Below, piece by piece: positions 6,815 through 14,606 of a stretch of 15,064 nt of DNA (position 1 is its first letter; every line of letters begins with the position of its first letter). The DNA is from an uncultured Lachnospira sp. (lineage in GTDB: Bacteria > Bacillota > Clostridia > Lachnospirales > Lachnospiraceae). The notes under the pieces are model-generated. The model worked only from the letters and a program-made list of their open reading frames with translations. It did not search any database and had not been told where the DNA came from. The position numbers and the translations under genes were made by a program. The stretch spans positions 1 through 15,064 of the forward strand of contig CAKRKK010000042.1 of NCBI GenBank assembly GCA_934358235.1, in the 5' to 3' direction.

Positions 6815-8743
6815 TTATGCCATAAGATCATCTATATATCTTGACCTTTGACGGCTGTTACTATTTCCCGCCACATACAATATGTCAAGCTCATCCATTG
6901 CTCTTGTCATAGCCACATAAAACAGCCTTCTTTCCTCCTCGTAATCCTCAACCCTTCCCATATATGCATAGGGTGTAATATACTCATTGGCTGATATTAT
7001 TATCACTTTCTTCCACTCAAGTCCTTTGGCACCATGGAACGTGCTAAGATACAGTCCTTCCTCCTGCTTTATGCGCTGTCTGTATTCCCTGTCAGTTATA
7101 TAATTATACCAGTCTGACATATTATCAAACTTTAGCGCTTCCTTTCTTAGCATAACAGTCTGGTTCATAACCTCTTCCTTGTCCATCCCTACATATTCTG
7201 CATATTCATACAGACTTTCCTCATAGCCCATATTATTGTAAATATAGTAAATAAACTGCGTAGGATTGTCTATCTTAGAAAGGCTCCTGAAGTCAAGAAA
7301 CATATCATTTATTGTATCATTTATTCTTAAGCAGTCATGCCTTGAGGCATTTTTAGTACAAGCCTCGTATATTTTATTACGGTCGAATTCGCAGCTTCTT
7401 ATAAGATTAGTTTTCAGATATCTCTTTGGTCTGTTTATTATACGCACAAGATCACCATTTTCTGGTATTCCTCTGGACAGCCTGTAATAAGCAAGCATAT
7501 CCTTATAACACATTGCAAGATGAATATCATCCACTCTGTCTCTTGTAAAGAAAGGCATTCCTATCGTTTCAAGTGCACTAACAAGAACTGATGCCTCCTT
7601 CTTAACTCTGTATAATACTGCTATATCCCCGAGTTCTCCTCCACCCTTTATATGATCATTTATAAGTGATATGACCTTATCCGCCTGACTTATCTGTGTA
7701 GAAACCTCTCTTATATGGATTTTTCCATCTCCTGCCCTGTATGCTTTCATATTCTTTTCAATCCGGACCTGATTATTGCGTATAACCTTATCCGCACCCT
7801 TTATTATATATGAAAGGCTTCTGTAATTCGTCCCAAGAATAATCTTTTTAGAATCAGGAAAACGCTTCATAAAGTCTTTAAATATTGTATCACTTACACC
7901 CCTGAAGCCATATATTGACTGATCATCATCACCTACAACACATATATTTCTCTTTGTATCGGCAACCATATATATAATATCTGCCTGAAGAATTCCTGTA
8001 TCCTGAAACTCATCAACGCATATATAATCAAACACACTCTGCCAGTATTCCAGCTCCTTATTATTTCTGCTTAGACATTTGTGGCAGTATATAACCATAT
8101 CATCAAAATCAAGCTTCTTGTTGCCGATTTTATACTGTTTATACTGCTCATATGCCATATTAAGATATTCCTTATCTACAGTTTTTTCCTGTACATAAGT
8201 ATCTGCGTCCTTACAGCTATCATCAGGCAGCTTAGCAAAATACTGGCTTATATCATATCCACTCTGCTTATGCTTTCTGATATAATCAAGTGTATTCTCA
8301 TAATATTCCCTTAAAGCCTCTGCTGCTATATATTCCTCACACTTACGATAAAACTCATCAAAATCATCTGGCACGCTATCAGTTCTTTTGTATACAAGCT
8401 GTCTGTGAAGCTCCGTAAAGAAATTCAGCTTATCCCTGTCCGAAAGTATTGCCTCCGGCTTAAGCCCATATGCTCTTACTAAGACAGAATAACATAATGA
8501 ATGGATTGTCGAGAAACGTATGCCCTTACTCCCATAGCTTTCTACATATCGTTCCTCCATATGTGTTGCTGCTGCCTTGGAAAATGTAAGAATAAGTATT
8601 CTGTATGGCTTAACTCCCTGTTTTATAATATTGTCTGCTCTTTCTACAATAACCGAGGTTTTACCTGAACCTGCTACCGATACTATACACACCTGTCCAT
8701 CTATACAATTAATAGCTTCCGTCTGTTCTTTACTGAATTCCAA
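6815..8743 (-). CDS. UvrD/Rep-type superfamily 1 DNA helicase
   Basis: 642 residues from the chosen start. All superfamily 1A motifs are present: Walker A AGSGKTS (24-30), Ia TFSKAAATHM (53-62), FSTIHS, Walker B VDEFQDT with Asp244-Glu245, motif III GDDDQSIYGF, IV GTNYRS, V STFHGAKGLEWK and VI RRLFYVAMTRA (about 604-615). It should be a 3'-5' ATP-driven helicase or translocase acting in repair or in clearing proteins from DNA. It ends about 28 residues after motif VI, so it lacks the C-terminal extension by which PcrA contacts RNA polymerase and is shorter than PcrA (about 720-740). It is probably a paralogue. An ATG at 8767 has no Shine-Dalgarno; TTG at 8743 has AGGAG 8 bases upstream, formed by the last codons of the upstream yoaK-like gene, and is preferred. 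Confidence 0.9.
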   Translation of the reverse strand: MEFSKEQTEAINCIDGQVCIVSVAGSGKTSVIVERADNIIKQGVKPYRILILTFSKAAATHMEERYVESYGSKGIRFSTIHSLCYSVLVRAYGLKPEAILSDRDKLNFFTELHRQLVYKRTDSVPDDFDEFYRKCEEYIAAEALREYYENTLDYIRKHKQSGYDISQYFAKLPDDSCKDADTYVQEKTVDKEYLNMAYEQYKQYKIGNKKLDFDDMVIYCHKCLSRNNKELEYWQSVFDYICVDEFQDTGILQADIIYMVADTKRNICVVGDDDQSIYGFRGVSDTIFKDFMKRFPDSKKIILGTNYRSLSYIIKGADKVIRNNQVRIEKNMKAYRAGDGKIHIREVSTQISQADKVISLINDHIKGGGELGDIAVLYRVKKEASVLVSALETIGMPFFTRDRVDDIHLAMCYKDMLAYYRLSRGIPENGDLVRIINRPKRYLKTNLIRSCEFDRNKIYEACTKNASRHDCLRINDTINDMFLDFRSLSKIDNPTQFIYYIYNNMGYEESLYEYAEYVGMDKEEVMNQTVMLRKEALKFDNMSDWYNYITDREYRQRIKQEEGLYLSTFHGAKGLEWKKVIIISANEYITPYAYMGRVEDYEEERRLFYVAMTRAMDELDILYVAGNSNSRQRSRYIDDLMA

Positions 8744-8747
8744 TCTT

Positions 8748-9419
8748 CTATCTCCTGTACTTTTCATACCACATAAGCAGCATACTTATTATAAGTAATA
8801 CACAGCATACCCATATTGTGTGTATGCCCCAGCCTGCTGAAAGATTACCTCCTATTCCGGCTCCAAGCGCGAAAAAGAATATTATTCCATAATAATGAAA
8901 TGCCTTTATAAGTGGTTCCTTTCTTTTTTCTCTTACAAATGCAGATAATGCGTCAGTACCACTTCTAAGATTACCTATACACATAGTACTTGCATATGCA
9001 AAGCCATTAACCTTTCTAAACGCCTGTACCTGCATAGCACACGAAAATGAAACAAGAACTGTGGCTACCATATTAAATGACCTTGGAATAAAACCAACAA
9101 CCGCAAGAATAATTATTTCTATAAGAAGAATAAGCTGTCTCCAATGTATTTTCTTTGCCATCTTATATCTGGCATTAATCTGTGCTGTAACAAACACTCC
9201 AAAACCAAATGCAAAGAATGGCAGCAGATATTTAAGTCCACCTGTAATATTGCCTGTCATAAACTCCTGGCTCATAAGCACAACATTACCTGTCTGGGCA
9301 TTAGAAAACACCTTATCTCTCACAAAATAAGTATAGGCATCCTGAAAGCCACCTGATATTGCTAGAACCGCACTATTTATAAATGATTCCGACATCTGTA
9401 TCTGTTTATTAGTTATCAT
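8748..9419 (-). CDS. YoaK/DUF1275 family membrane protein
   Basis: 223 residues with about six hydrophobic segments. The family signature is near the N-terminus (SGGFQDAYTYFVRDKVFSNA, then QTGNVV, about residues 21-47), followed by a second repeat-like stretch with NGFAYASTMCIGNLRSGTDA. DUF1275 proteins are integral membrane proteins with no agreed biochemical role, and none is assigned here. The longest frame starts 22 codons earlier, but the ATG at 9419 has AGGTGG 6 bases upstream and gives a normal family N-terminus, so it is preferred. The final codons AGG AGA supply the Shine-Dalgarno for the helicase gene 4 bases downstream, so the two genes are translationally coupled. Confidence 0.88.
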   Translation of the reverse strand: MITNKQIQMSESFINSAVLAISGGFQDAYTYFVRDKVFSNAQTGNVVLMSQEFMTGNITGGLKYLLPFFAFGFGVFVTAQINARYKMAKKIHWRQLILLIEIIILAVVGFIPRSFNMVATVLVSFSCAMQVQAFRKVNGFAYASTMCIGNLRSGTDALSAFVREKRKEPLIKAFHYYGIIFFFALGAGIGGNLSAGWGIHTIWVCCVLLIISMLLMWYEKYRR

Positions 9420-9463
9420 AATAATCCACCTGTTCAATATATATTTTACCAATAGAATATTTT

Positions 9464-9495
9464 TATCATTAATGTATTTTATCATTAATGTATTT
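9464..9495. repeat. 16-bp direct tandem duplication upstream of the yoaK-like gene
   Basis: The 16-mer TATCATTAATGTATTT occurs twice head to tail (9464-9479 and 9480-9495), in the leader or promoter region of the yoaK-like gene. A TATAAT is present on the minus strand at 9504-9509 but without a good -35. Confidence 0.6.
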
Positions 9496-9597
9496 TTATT
9501 GTTATTATACTTTTATTATTATATTTTTTACTTCCTGTATCAGTAGTTTTATTTACACTGGCTGTAAGCTGTAGAATTATGCTGCCAATTGCGTTGC

Positions 9598-11190
9598 TTA
9601 TCCGCGGTAAATAACAACAATATCACCTTCCATAATAAATGTATCACCAACAGGTATTATATTCTCTTCTCCACGTTTTACAAGTGCTATAATAAGATTT
9701 TCTGATAAATTCAACTCACGTATAGTCTTATTACACCACGGATTATCCGCTGTAATGATTATTTCCTCCAGGGAATCATTGTCCGAGCTTTCATATGCAG
9801 GAACACTTAATATAAGATTATCACCTTCAAGTATTCTTGTATTGCCTCTTGTTATTATAGATTCCCTTCCTCTTTTTATCATAAGTGCAATCGCACCTGT
9901 TGGCATATGTACCTCACTTATAAGCTTATTCTCCCAGTTATGCCCTTTTGGTATAAACATTCTCATAAGTGTTATAGCAGACTCCTCCTGATAATCATTG
10001 AAGGTCTTTCTTACATCATTCTGTTCATCTATCATTCCAAGCTTTCTCGAAACTGCCGGAAGCAACGTTCCCTGTATTGCTACTGACATAAGAGAAATCA
10101 TAAAAACTATATTAAACAGATCCTTAGACATCTCATTTCCGCTTGCCATAACAAATATTGAAAATACTATAGATGAAGCACCCCTGAGTCCTGCCCAGGA
10201 TACTAATATACATTGTCTTATTGAACATCTGAAGGGAAGCAGGATGGCAAATACCGCTGCTGGTCTTGCAATAAATGTAAGAAATAAAGCAATGACTATT
10301 GCTGTTAATATAATCGATGGAAACATATGAGGATATGATAACAGACCAAGCATAAAGAATATGACTATCTGTGCAAGTGTTGTTACTCCATCAAAAAACG
10401 GTACTATATTACCTTTATTCCGTATTTTGCTATTACCTAACAATATTCCAAGAAGATATATACATAAAAATCCATTGCCGCCAACATACTGTGATAGTCC
10501 AAGTCCAAGCAGGACAACCGCCAGTATAAATATAGTATCAAGCCCATTAGCAATTACATCTGTTTTAGTAAGCACATATATAGCAAATATCGCAAGCACA
10601 ACACCTATGAGTGTTCCATATACAAGCTGTGCAAATATAGCATATGGTACAGAAGACAGATTATCACCATTAAGTATGGATATTCCAACTACTGTAAGCA
10701 TATAAGCAACTGGATCATTACTACCACTTTCTATCTCAAGAAGTGAAGCCACACCATCCTTAAGATTAAGCTTCTTTCTTCTTAATATTGCGAACACACT
10801 CGCTGCATCTGTTGCCGATATAACTGCTCCGACAAGAAAACTTTCAGCAAAAGGAAAGTTCAGGACATAAAAGCAAAAAAGCGTCGTAAATGCAGCCGTT
10901 AACAATACTCCTCCTGTTGATAGCAATATTGCCTTGGCAGCAACTGGTCTGGCTGTTTTCCACTTTGTATTAAAGCCACCATAAAACATAATAAAGCCGA
11001 GCGCAATATTACATATATATTCAGTTGCCTGAAAATTATCAAATTCTATCCCGGCTATACCATCACAACCAAAAAGCATGCCAATACCTATAAAAAGAAT
11101 AAGTGCTGGCATGCCGAATTTACCTGAGAATTTATCTGCTGCAATACATAAAATAAGAACAATAGCTACTAATATAATTTCTAATGTCAT
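9598..11190 (-). CDS. CPA1-family cation/proton antiporter with two C-terminal TrkA_C-like domains (NhaP2-like)
   Basis: 530 residues. The first 390 or so form a CPA1 membrane domain of about 12 helices with the ion-site motifs ATDAAS (126-131, Asp128) and GSNDP (156-160, Asp159). The cytoplasmic tail holds two repeats, about 415-465 and 483-530, each with a core like ALxxKRGxExII...EGD; these resemble the RCK_C/TrkA_C ligand-binding fold, without an obvious nucleotide-binding RCK_N half. The best match by architecture is a potassium/proton antiporter of the NhaP2/CvrA type. TrkA_C domains in Firmicutes can bind cyclic di-AMP, so control by that nucleotide is plausible but not shown. GGGAG lies 5 bases before the ATG at 11190. 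An extended -10 promoter is at 11271-11279. Confidence 0.9.
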   Translation of the reverse strand: MTLEIILVAIVLILCIAADKFSGKFGMPALILFIGIGMLFGCDGIAGIEFDNFQATEYICNIALGFIMFYGGFNTKWKTARPVAAKAILLSTGGVLLTAAFTTLFCFYVLNFPFAESFLVGAVISATDAASVFAILRRKKLNLKDGVASLLEIESGSNDPVAYMLTVVGISILNGDNLSSVPYAIFAQLVYGTLIGVVLAIFAIYVLTKTDVIANGLDTIFILAVVLLGLGLSQYVGGNGFLCIYLLGILLGNSKIRNKGNIVPFFDGVTTLAQIVIFFMLGLLSYPHMFPSIILTAIVIALFLTFIARPAAVFAILLPFRCSIRQCILVSWAGLRGASSIVFSIFVMASGNEMSKDLFNIVFMISLMSVAIQGTLLPAVSRKLGMIDEQNDVRKTFNDYQEESAITLMRMFIPKGHNWENKLISEVHMPTGAIALMIKRGRESIITRGNTRILEGDNLILSVPAYESSDNDSLEEIIITADNPWCNKTIRELNLSENLIIALVKRGEENIIPVGDTFIMEGDIVVIYRG

Positions 11191-11270
11191 ACAATCTCCC
11201 TTTCATCATTTAATAACCAGATAAATCATCACACATTTTACATTGTTAGATAATTTACTGATATTGGTAG

Positions 11271-11279
11271 ATTATAACA
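11271..11279 (-). promoter_or_regulatory. Extended -10 promoter of the antiporter gene
   Basis: TGTTATAAT on the minus strand is a perfect -10 with the TG extension; no recognisable -35 lies 17 bases upstream. The leader would be about 75 bases. Confidence 0.5.
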
Positions 11280-11337
11280 TACAATTCATTAATAGGCTAT
11301 ATACTATAACTAAAACAATATTTTTTATTCTAATCAA

Positions 11338-11919
11338 TTATTTCTGGTTAATAGTTGAAATATATTCCTTTATAAGCTTCACTGCACCTTCAACACCGGT
11401 CTTTACTTCATCTATGCACAGATCATAGTATGCTGCATTTCCCCATTCCTGATTAGAACAGTATTTATGGAACTCCCGCCTTCTGCTGTCTGTTTCATCA
11501 ACAACTATCTTAGCCTTCTTTTCAGTAATATTGTGCTTCTGTGAAATATGTCTGATTCTTGCTGTCTTATCACCACTTAAAAAAATACTTACTTTATCCT
11601 GTCTGTCAGAAAACGCATAATTAGCGCATCTGCCTATAATCACACAATTTTCATCACCTATTAAAGGGCATAATGCTTTTTTTGACTCCGTAAGAAGAAT
11701 ATTTCCTTCATCATCACTTATTGTATGCATAAGCGCATTTACAGGAATTTCAGAAAAGAAATATGGAAACTTATCATAGATATTCTTTTCTTTAGCAAGC
11801 TTAATTATATGTTCCTTATTATATAAATTAAGTCCATATTCCTGTGCCAGTCTTAATCCTATCTCATCTCCCTGGCAGCCGCACTGCCTGGCTATTGTAA
11901 TAATCATAACCTGCTCCAT
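11338..11919 (-). CDS. Cytidylate kinase-like family protein
   Basis: 193 residues matching the cytidylate-kinase-like family (PF13189) along its length: N-terminal ITIARQCGCQGDEIG (7-21), central CVIIGRCANYAF, IFLSGDKTARIRHI, and a late REFHKYCSNQEWGNAAYYDLC region. The family is built like nucleoside monophosphate kinases, but its P-loop is atypical; the usual form is RQxGSGGxxIG. Here the glycine-rich part reads RQCGCQGDEIG, losing Ser and one Gly, so nucleotide binding may be altered. Neither substrate nor physiological role is known for most members. The ATG at 11919 follows AAGAAGGTG, which lies in one arm of a hairpin (11923-11961); an ATG at codon 5 is an alternative start. It follows lrgB by 96 bp on the same strand. 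Confidence 0.85.
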   Translation of the reverse strand: MEQVMIITIARQCGCQGDEIGLRLAQEYGLNLYNKEHIIKLAKEKNIYDKFPYFFSEIPVNALMHTISDDEGNILLTESKKALCPLIGDENCVIIGRCANYAFSDRQDKVSIFLSGDKTARIRHISQKHNITEKKAKIVVDETDSRRREFHKYCSNQEWGNAAYYDLCIDEVKTGVEGAVKLIKEYISTINQK

Positions 11920-11922
11920 TTC

Positions 11923-11961
11923 TGCGCACCTTCTTACTTACCAGTATGTGTCAGGTGCGCA
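11923..11961 (-). promoter_or_regulatory. Hairpin covering the ribosome binding site of the kinase-like gene
   Basis: Perfect 9-bp inverted arms TGCGCACCT (11923-11931) and AGGTGCGCA (11953-11961) flank a 21-base loop. In the leftward mRNA the 3' arm contains the AGGTG that serves as Shine-Dalgarno, 4 bases before the ATG at 11919. The folded form would hide the site and lower translation. The arms are GC-rich against an AT-rich background. It could instead be a palindromic protein-binding site. Confidence 0.6.
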
Positions 11962-12015
11962 TAACACATATACTGTATCAACGTATGATTCACTTATTAA
12001 ACCAAACAACCGGCA

Positions 12016-12708
12016 TTAAAGGAAGTTAGCAAATACACTTGCTCCCACAACTGTAAGAATACCTGCTACAGCTATTGAAAGACTACTCATAGCTCCCTCT
12101 ATTTCACCCATTTCGATAGCCTTGGCAGTTCCTACTGCATGCGCTGACGTACCTATGGCAACCCCCTTGGCTATTGGTTCTGTAATCCTGAATATCTTAC
12201 ATATAAACTCTGCAAGTATATTACCAATAACGCCTGTAACAACTATCACCGCTACTGTAATGGTTACATAACCTCCAAGCTCCTCTGACACGCCCATACC
12301 AATAGCGGTTGTTATCGACTTTGGAAGCATAGTTACATACTGCTCGTGTGTAAGTCCCATAGCTAAGGATAATACCAATACTGTCAGCAGACTTGTCACA
12401 ACTCCAGACGCTATACCAAGCATAATAGCAACAAAGTTACTTTTAAGTAATTGAAGCTGTTCATATAGCGGTATAGCAAGGCATACTGTTGCTGGTGTTA
12501 AAAGCCAGCTCAAATACTTAGCACCTGCATTATAGCTGTCATAATCGACCTTACCAGCTATTAGAATTATCATAGTAACAATAATTGATATGAGCAATGG
12601 ATTAAATAATCCTATTTTAAATTTCTTTTTAAGAGCAGCACCTGCCATATATGCTATAAGGCTTATAGATACCCCCGCGAATGCAGAATCTAGAAAAAAA
12701 CTATTCAT
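12016..12708 (-). CDS. lrgB: LrgB/CidB family membrane protein
   Basis: 230 residues, the usual LrgB length, almost wholly hydrophobic. Family segments include FNPLLISI, YLSWLLTPATVCLAIPLYEQ, the charged-polar loop LPKSITTAIGMGVSEELGG, and GTSAHAVGTAKAIEMGEIEG near the C-terminus. LrgAB and CidAB were first described as modulators of murein hydrolase activity and cell lysis; homologous pairs in Bacillus (PftAB) and streptococci act in pyruvate transport. The pair here could do either. It begins 94 bp after lrgA on the same strand. GGGAG sits 11 bases before the ATG, a rather long spacing. Between the two genes an AACAGC/GCTGTT inverted repeat is weak and not called. Confidence 0.93.
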   Translation of the reverse strand: MNSFFLDSAFAGVSISLIAYMAGAALKKKFKIGLFNPLLISIIVTMIILIAGKVDYDSYNAGAKYLSWLLTPATVCLAIPLYEQLQLLKSNFVAIMLGIASGVVTSLLTVLVLSLAMGLTHEQYVTMLPKSITTAIGMGVSEELGGYVTITVAVIVVTGVIGNILAEFICKIFRITEPIAKGVAIGTSAHAVGTAKAIEMGEIEGAMSSLSIAVAGILTVVGASVFANFL

Positions 12709-12802
12709 CGTAATGTAATCTCCCTACCTTAATACTATTTATAACAACAGCCATCAAAAAGCTAATAGCTGTTCTATTGTAATACCCATTGTAACGTCAA
12801 TG

Positions 12803-13165
12803 TTAATAACGTTCCTTATTCTTACTGTGCTTTACAATAAACTGGGTAACATGTCCACTAACACCCATTACTGTAAATATTGCAACAACAGTAATTATAC
12901 ATACTGGAATAATTATTGGTTTAAGATTAATCCACGAGGAAATAAGTCCAACACCTGCTGGTATAAACATTACAGGCATTATTTCTATCAGAAAGCTTCC
13001 TGCCTCCTTCACCGATTCAAGCTTTATAACACCCGTCAAAAGCCCTGCAAATAATATCACCATTCCATAAATACTTGCCGGCACCGGAAGAGGCAGCAGC
13101 TTATTAAGAACTTCTCCGATTAATGATATAATCAGAATAATCAAGAATTGTTTTAAATATTTCAT
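12803..13165 (-). CDS. lrgA: LrgA/CidA family holin-like membrane protein
   Basis: 120 residues with four hydrophobic helices and the LrgA hallmark LPLPVPASIYGMVILF early in the chain, then VKEAGSFLIEIMPVMFIPAGVG in the middle and a short basic C-terminus (VKHSKNKERY). It is the small partner of LrgB in a membrane complex. The open frame extends 15 codons further upstream, but the ATG at 13165 has GGAG 7 bases upstream and gives the normal family N-terminus, so it is chosen. A good promoter lies at 13261-13290. No LytR-type regulator or two-component pair, the usual lrgAB controllers, is found nearby. Confidence 0.93.
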   Translation of the reverse strand: MKYLKQFLIILIISLIGEVLNKLLPLPVPASIYGMVILFAGLLTGVIKLESVKEAGSFLIEIMPVMFIPAGVGLISSWINLKPIIIPVCIITVVAIFTVMGVSGHVTQFIVKHSKNKERY

Positions 13166-13186
13166 AATATATCTCCATTCCTGTGT

Positions 13187-13224
13187 GTTAAGCTTCGCAC
13201 CATTACACAATATTAAGGCTTAAC
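13187..13224 (-). promoter_or_regulatory. Inverted repeat in the lrgA leader
   Basis: GTTAAGC (13187-13193) and GCTTAAC (13218-13224) are 7-bp inverted arms 24 bases apart within the predicted leader. The stem leaves the lrgA Shine-Dalgarno free, so an operator or mRNA-stability role is more likely than direct translational masking. Confidence 0.35.
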
Positions 13225-13260
13225 TGCAATAAATATATATGTGGCACAAAACTGTCGTTC

Positions 13261-13290
13261 ATTATATAACCAGTAACAAACGCTTATCAA
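13261..13290 (-). promoter_or_regulatory. Predicted lrgAB promoter
   Basis: On the minus strand: TTGATA (13285-13290), 18-base spacer, perfect TATAAT (13261-13266). The start would be near 13254, giving a leader of about 90 bases. It probably drives lrgA, lrgB and perhaps the kinase-like gene. Confidence 0.65.
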
Positions 13291-13360
13291 GATATTTTTA
13301 TGAAAATACATTAAAAATACAATTTACAAGTTAATTTTCTGTTATACCCCCTGCATACTG

Positions 13361-14512
13361 CTAAGATGTGCTTCTAAGCCTTGTAACTATCTGCTTAAGC
13401 TCATCAACCACGTAATTGGCATCCTCTCTGGTGATATCCTCACCTATTGTCATTCTTATTGTGCTTCCTGCCATGCTCTTATCAACACCTGTTGCAAGGA
13501 GTACGTGTGATGGGGAAACAGAGCCTGAGGCACAGGCTGAACCTGTTGATACACATATCCCCTTCTGATCCAGCATAATAAGAAGCAGTTCAGCCAAAGC
13601 TCCCCTGAAACTGAAATTCATATTTCCGGGAAGTCGGTTTTCCCTGTCTCCATTAAGAACTGCATCAGGAATCTCTGTTAATATCCTGTCTATAATATAA
13701 TCACGCATACCTGATACATATTCCATATTATTATTCATATCTGCTGCCGATATACGTGCAGCTTCTGCCATACCTATAATCCCCGGTACATTAAGTGTTC
13801 CTGCCCTGCGGCTTCTCTCCTGTGAGCCACCATGTATAAAAGCTCCCACCTTAACCTTGTTACTAATATATAAAAAGCCAGTTCCCTTAGGTCCATGAAA
13901 CTTATGTCCGCTTGCGCTCAGCATATCTATATTCATTTCTTTAACATTAATTGGAACGTGGGCAAATGCCTGAACAGCATCTGTGTGAAATATAACCCCA
14001 TTTGAATGGGCAATAGCACCAAGCTCTTTTATTGGCTCAACAGTTCCAATCTCATTATTGGCATACATAATACTTGCAATAATTGTTGTAGCTTTTATTG
14101 CAGCCTTGAATTCATCCGGATTAACTCTTCCTTTATCATCAACATCCAGATACGTCACCTCATAGCCCTGACTTTCAAGCCATTCACATGTATGAAGTAT
14201 TGCGTGATGTTCTATCTTAGTTGTTATTATATGATTGCCCTTAGCCTTAAAGGTCTCGGCTGCTGCCTTTAACGCCCAGTTATCCGACTCACTTCCACCT
14301 GCTGTAAAATATATCTCATTCGCTTTATTGGCACCAATAATATCAGCAATCATATTTCTTGCATCTTCGATTGCATTTTTTGTTTTCTGTGCGAAGTTAT
14401 ATATGCTGGAGGGATTAGCATAATTATCTGTAAAATATGGCATCATTTTTTCTAAGACCTCAGGTCTTACAGAAGTTGTAGCTGCATTATCCATGTATAT
14501 CAGCTTATTCAT
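13361..14512 (-). CDS. nifS: Cysteine desulfurase (NifS/IscS family)
   Basis: 383 residues, a pyridoxal-phosphate enzyme that takes sulfur from cysteine as an enzyme-bound persulfide and passes it to acceptors. The N-terminus YMDNAATTSVRPEV is typical. The cofactor lysine is Lys204 in SASGHKFHGPKG, and the sulfur-carrying Cys327 lies in STGSACASGS on the mobile loop; the His of TKIEHHAIL and the RAGTLNVPGI segment are also in place. An earlier ATG (14536) lacks a Shine-Dalgarno, while the ATG at 14512 follows GAGG by about 7 bases, so the shorter form is chosen. It lies 94 bp downstream of mnmA on the same strand, which points to sulfur supply for tRNA thiolation, as with YrvO and MnmA in Bacillus. 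A general role in Fe-S cluster assembly is not excluded. Confidence 0.93.
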   Translation of the reverse strand: MNKLIYMDNAATTSVRPEVLEKMMPYFTDNYANPSSIYNFAQKTKNAIEDARNMIADIIGANKANEIYFTAGGSESDNWALKAAAETFKAKGNHIITTKIEHHAILHTCEWLESQGYEVTYLDVDDKGRVNPDEFKAAIKATTIIASIMYANNEIGTVEPIKELGAIAHSNGVIFHTDAVQAFAHVPINVKEMNIDMLSASGHKFHGPKGTGFLYISNKVKVGAFIHGGSQERSRRAGTLNVPGIIGMAEAARISAADMNNNMEYVSGMRDYIIDRILTEIPDAVLNGDRENRLPGNMNFSFRGALAELLLIMLDQKGICVSTGSACASGSVSPSHVLLATGVDKSMAGSTIRMTIGEDITREDANYVVDELKQIVTRLRSTS

Positions 14513-14606
14513 ATTTAACCTCATTTCTCTGTTCATTTTAACGTATAATAAATGTTATATTATGTCCACTAATCAGTACTTTTAATTAATACTTTTAATC
14601 AATGCG

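Noticed and set aside
9755..10705. Several plus-strand frames of 78-114 codons across the antiporter gene
   Set aside because: They are antisense to conserved antiporter sequence, have no family resemblance and no ribosome binding context.
12740..12780. Terminator between lrgA and lrgB
   Set aside because: Only a 6-bp AACAGC/GCTGTT stem with a long loop and no following U-run; the two genes are normally co-expressed.
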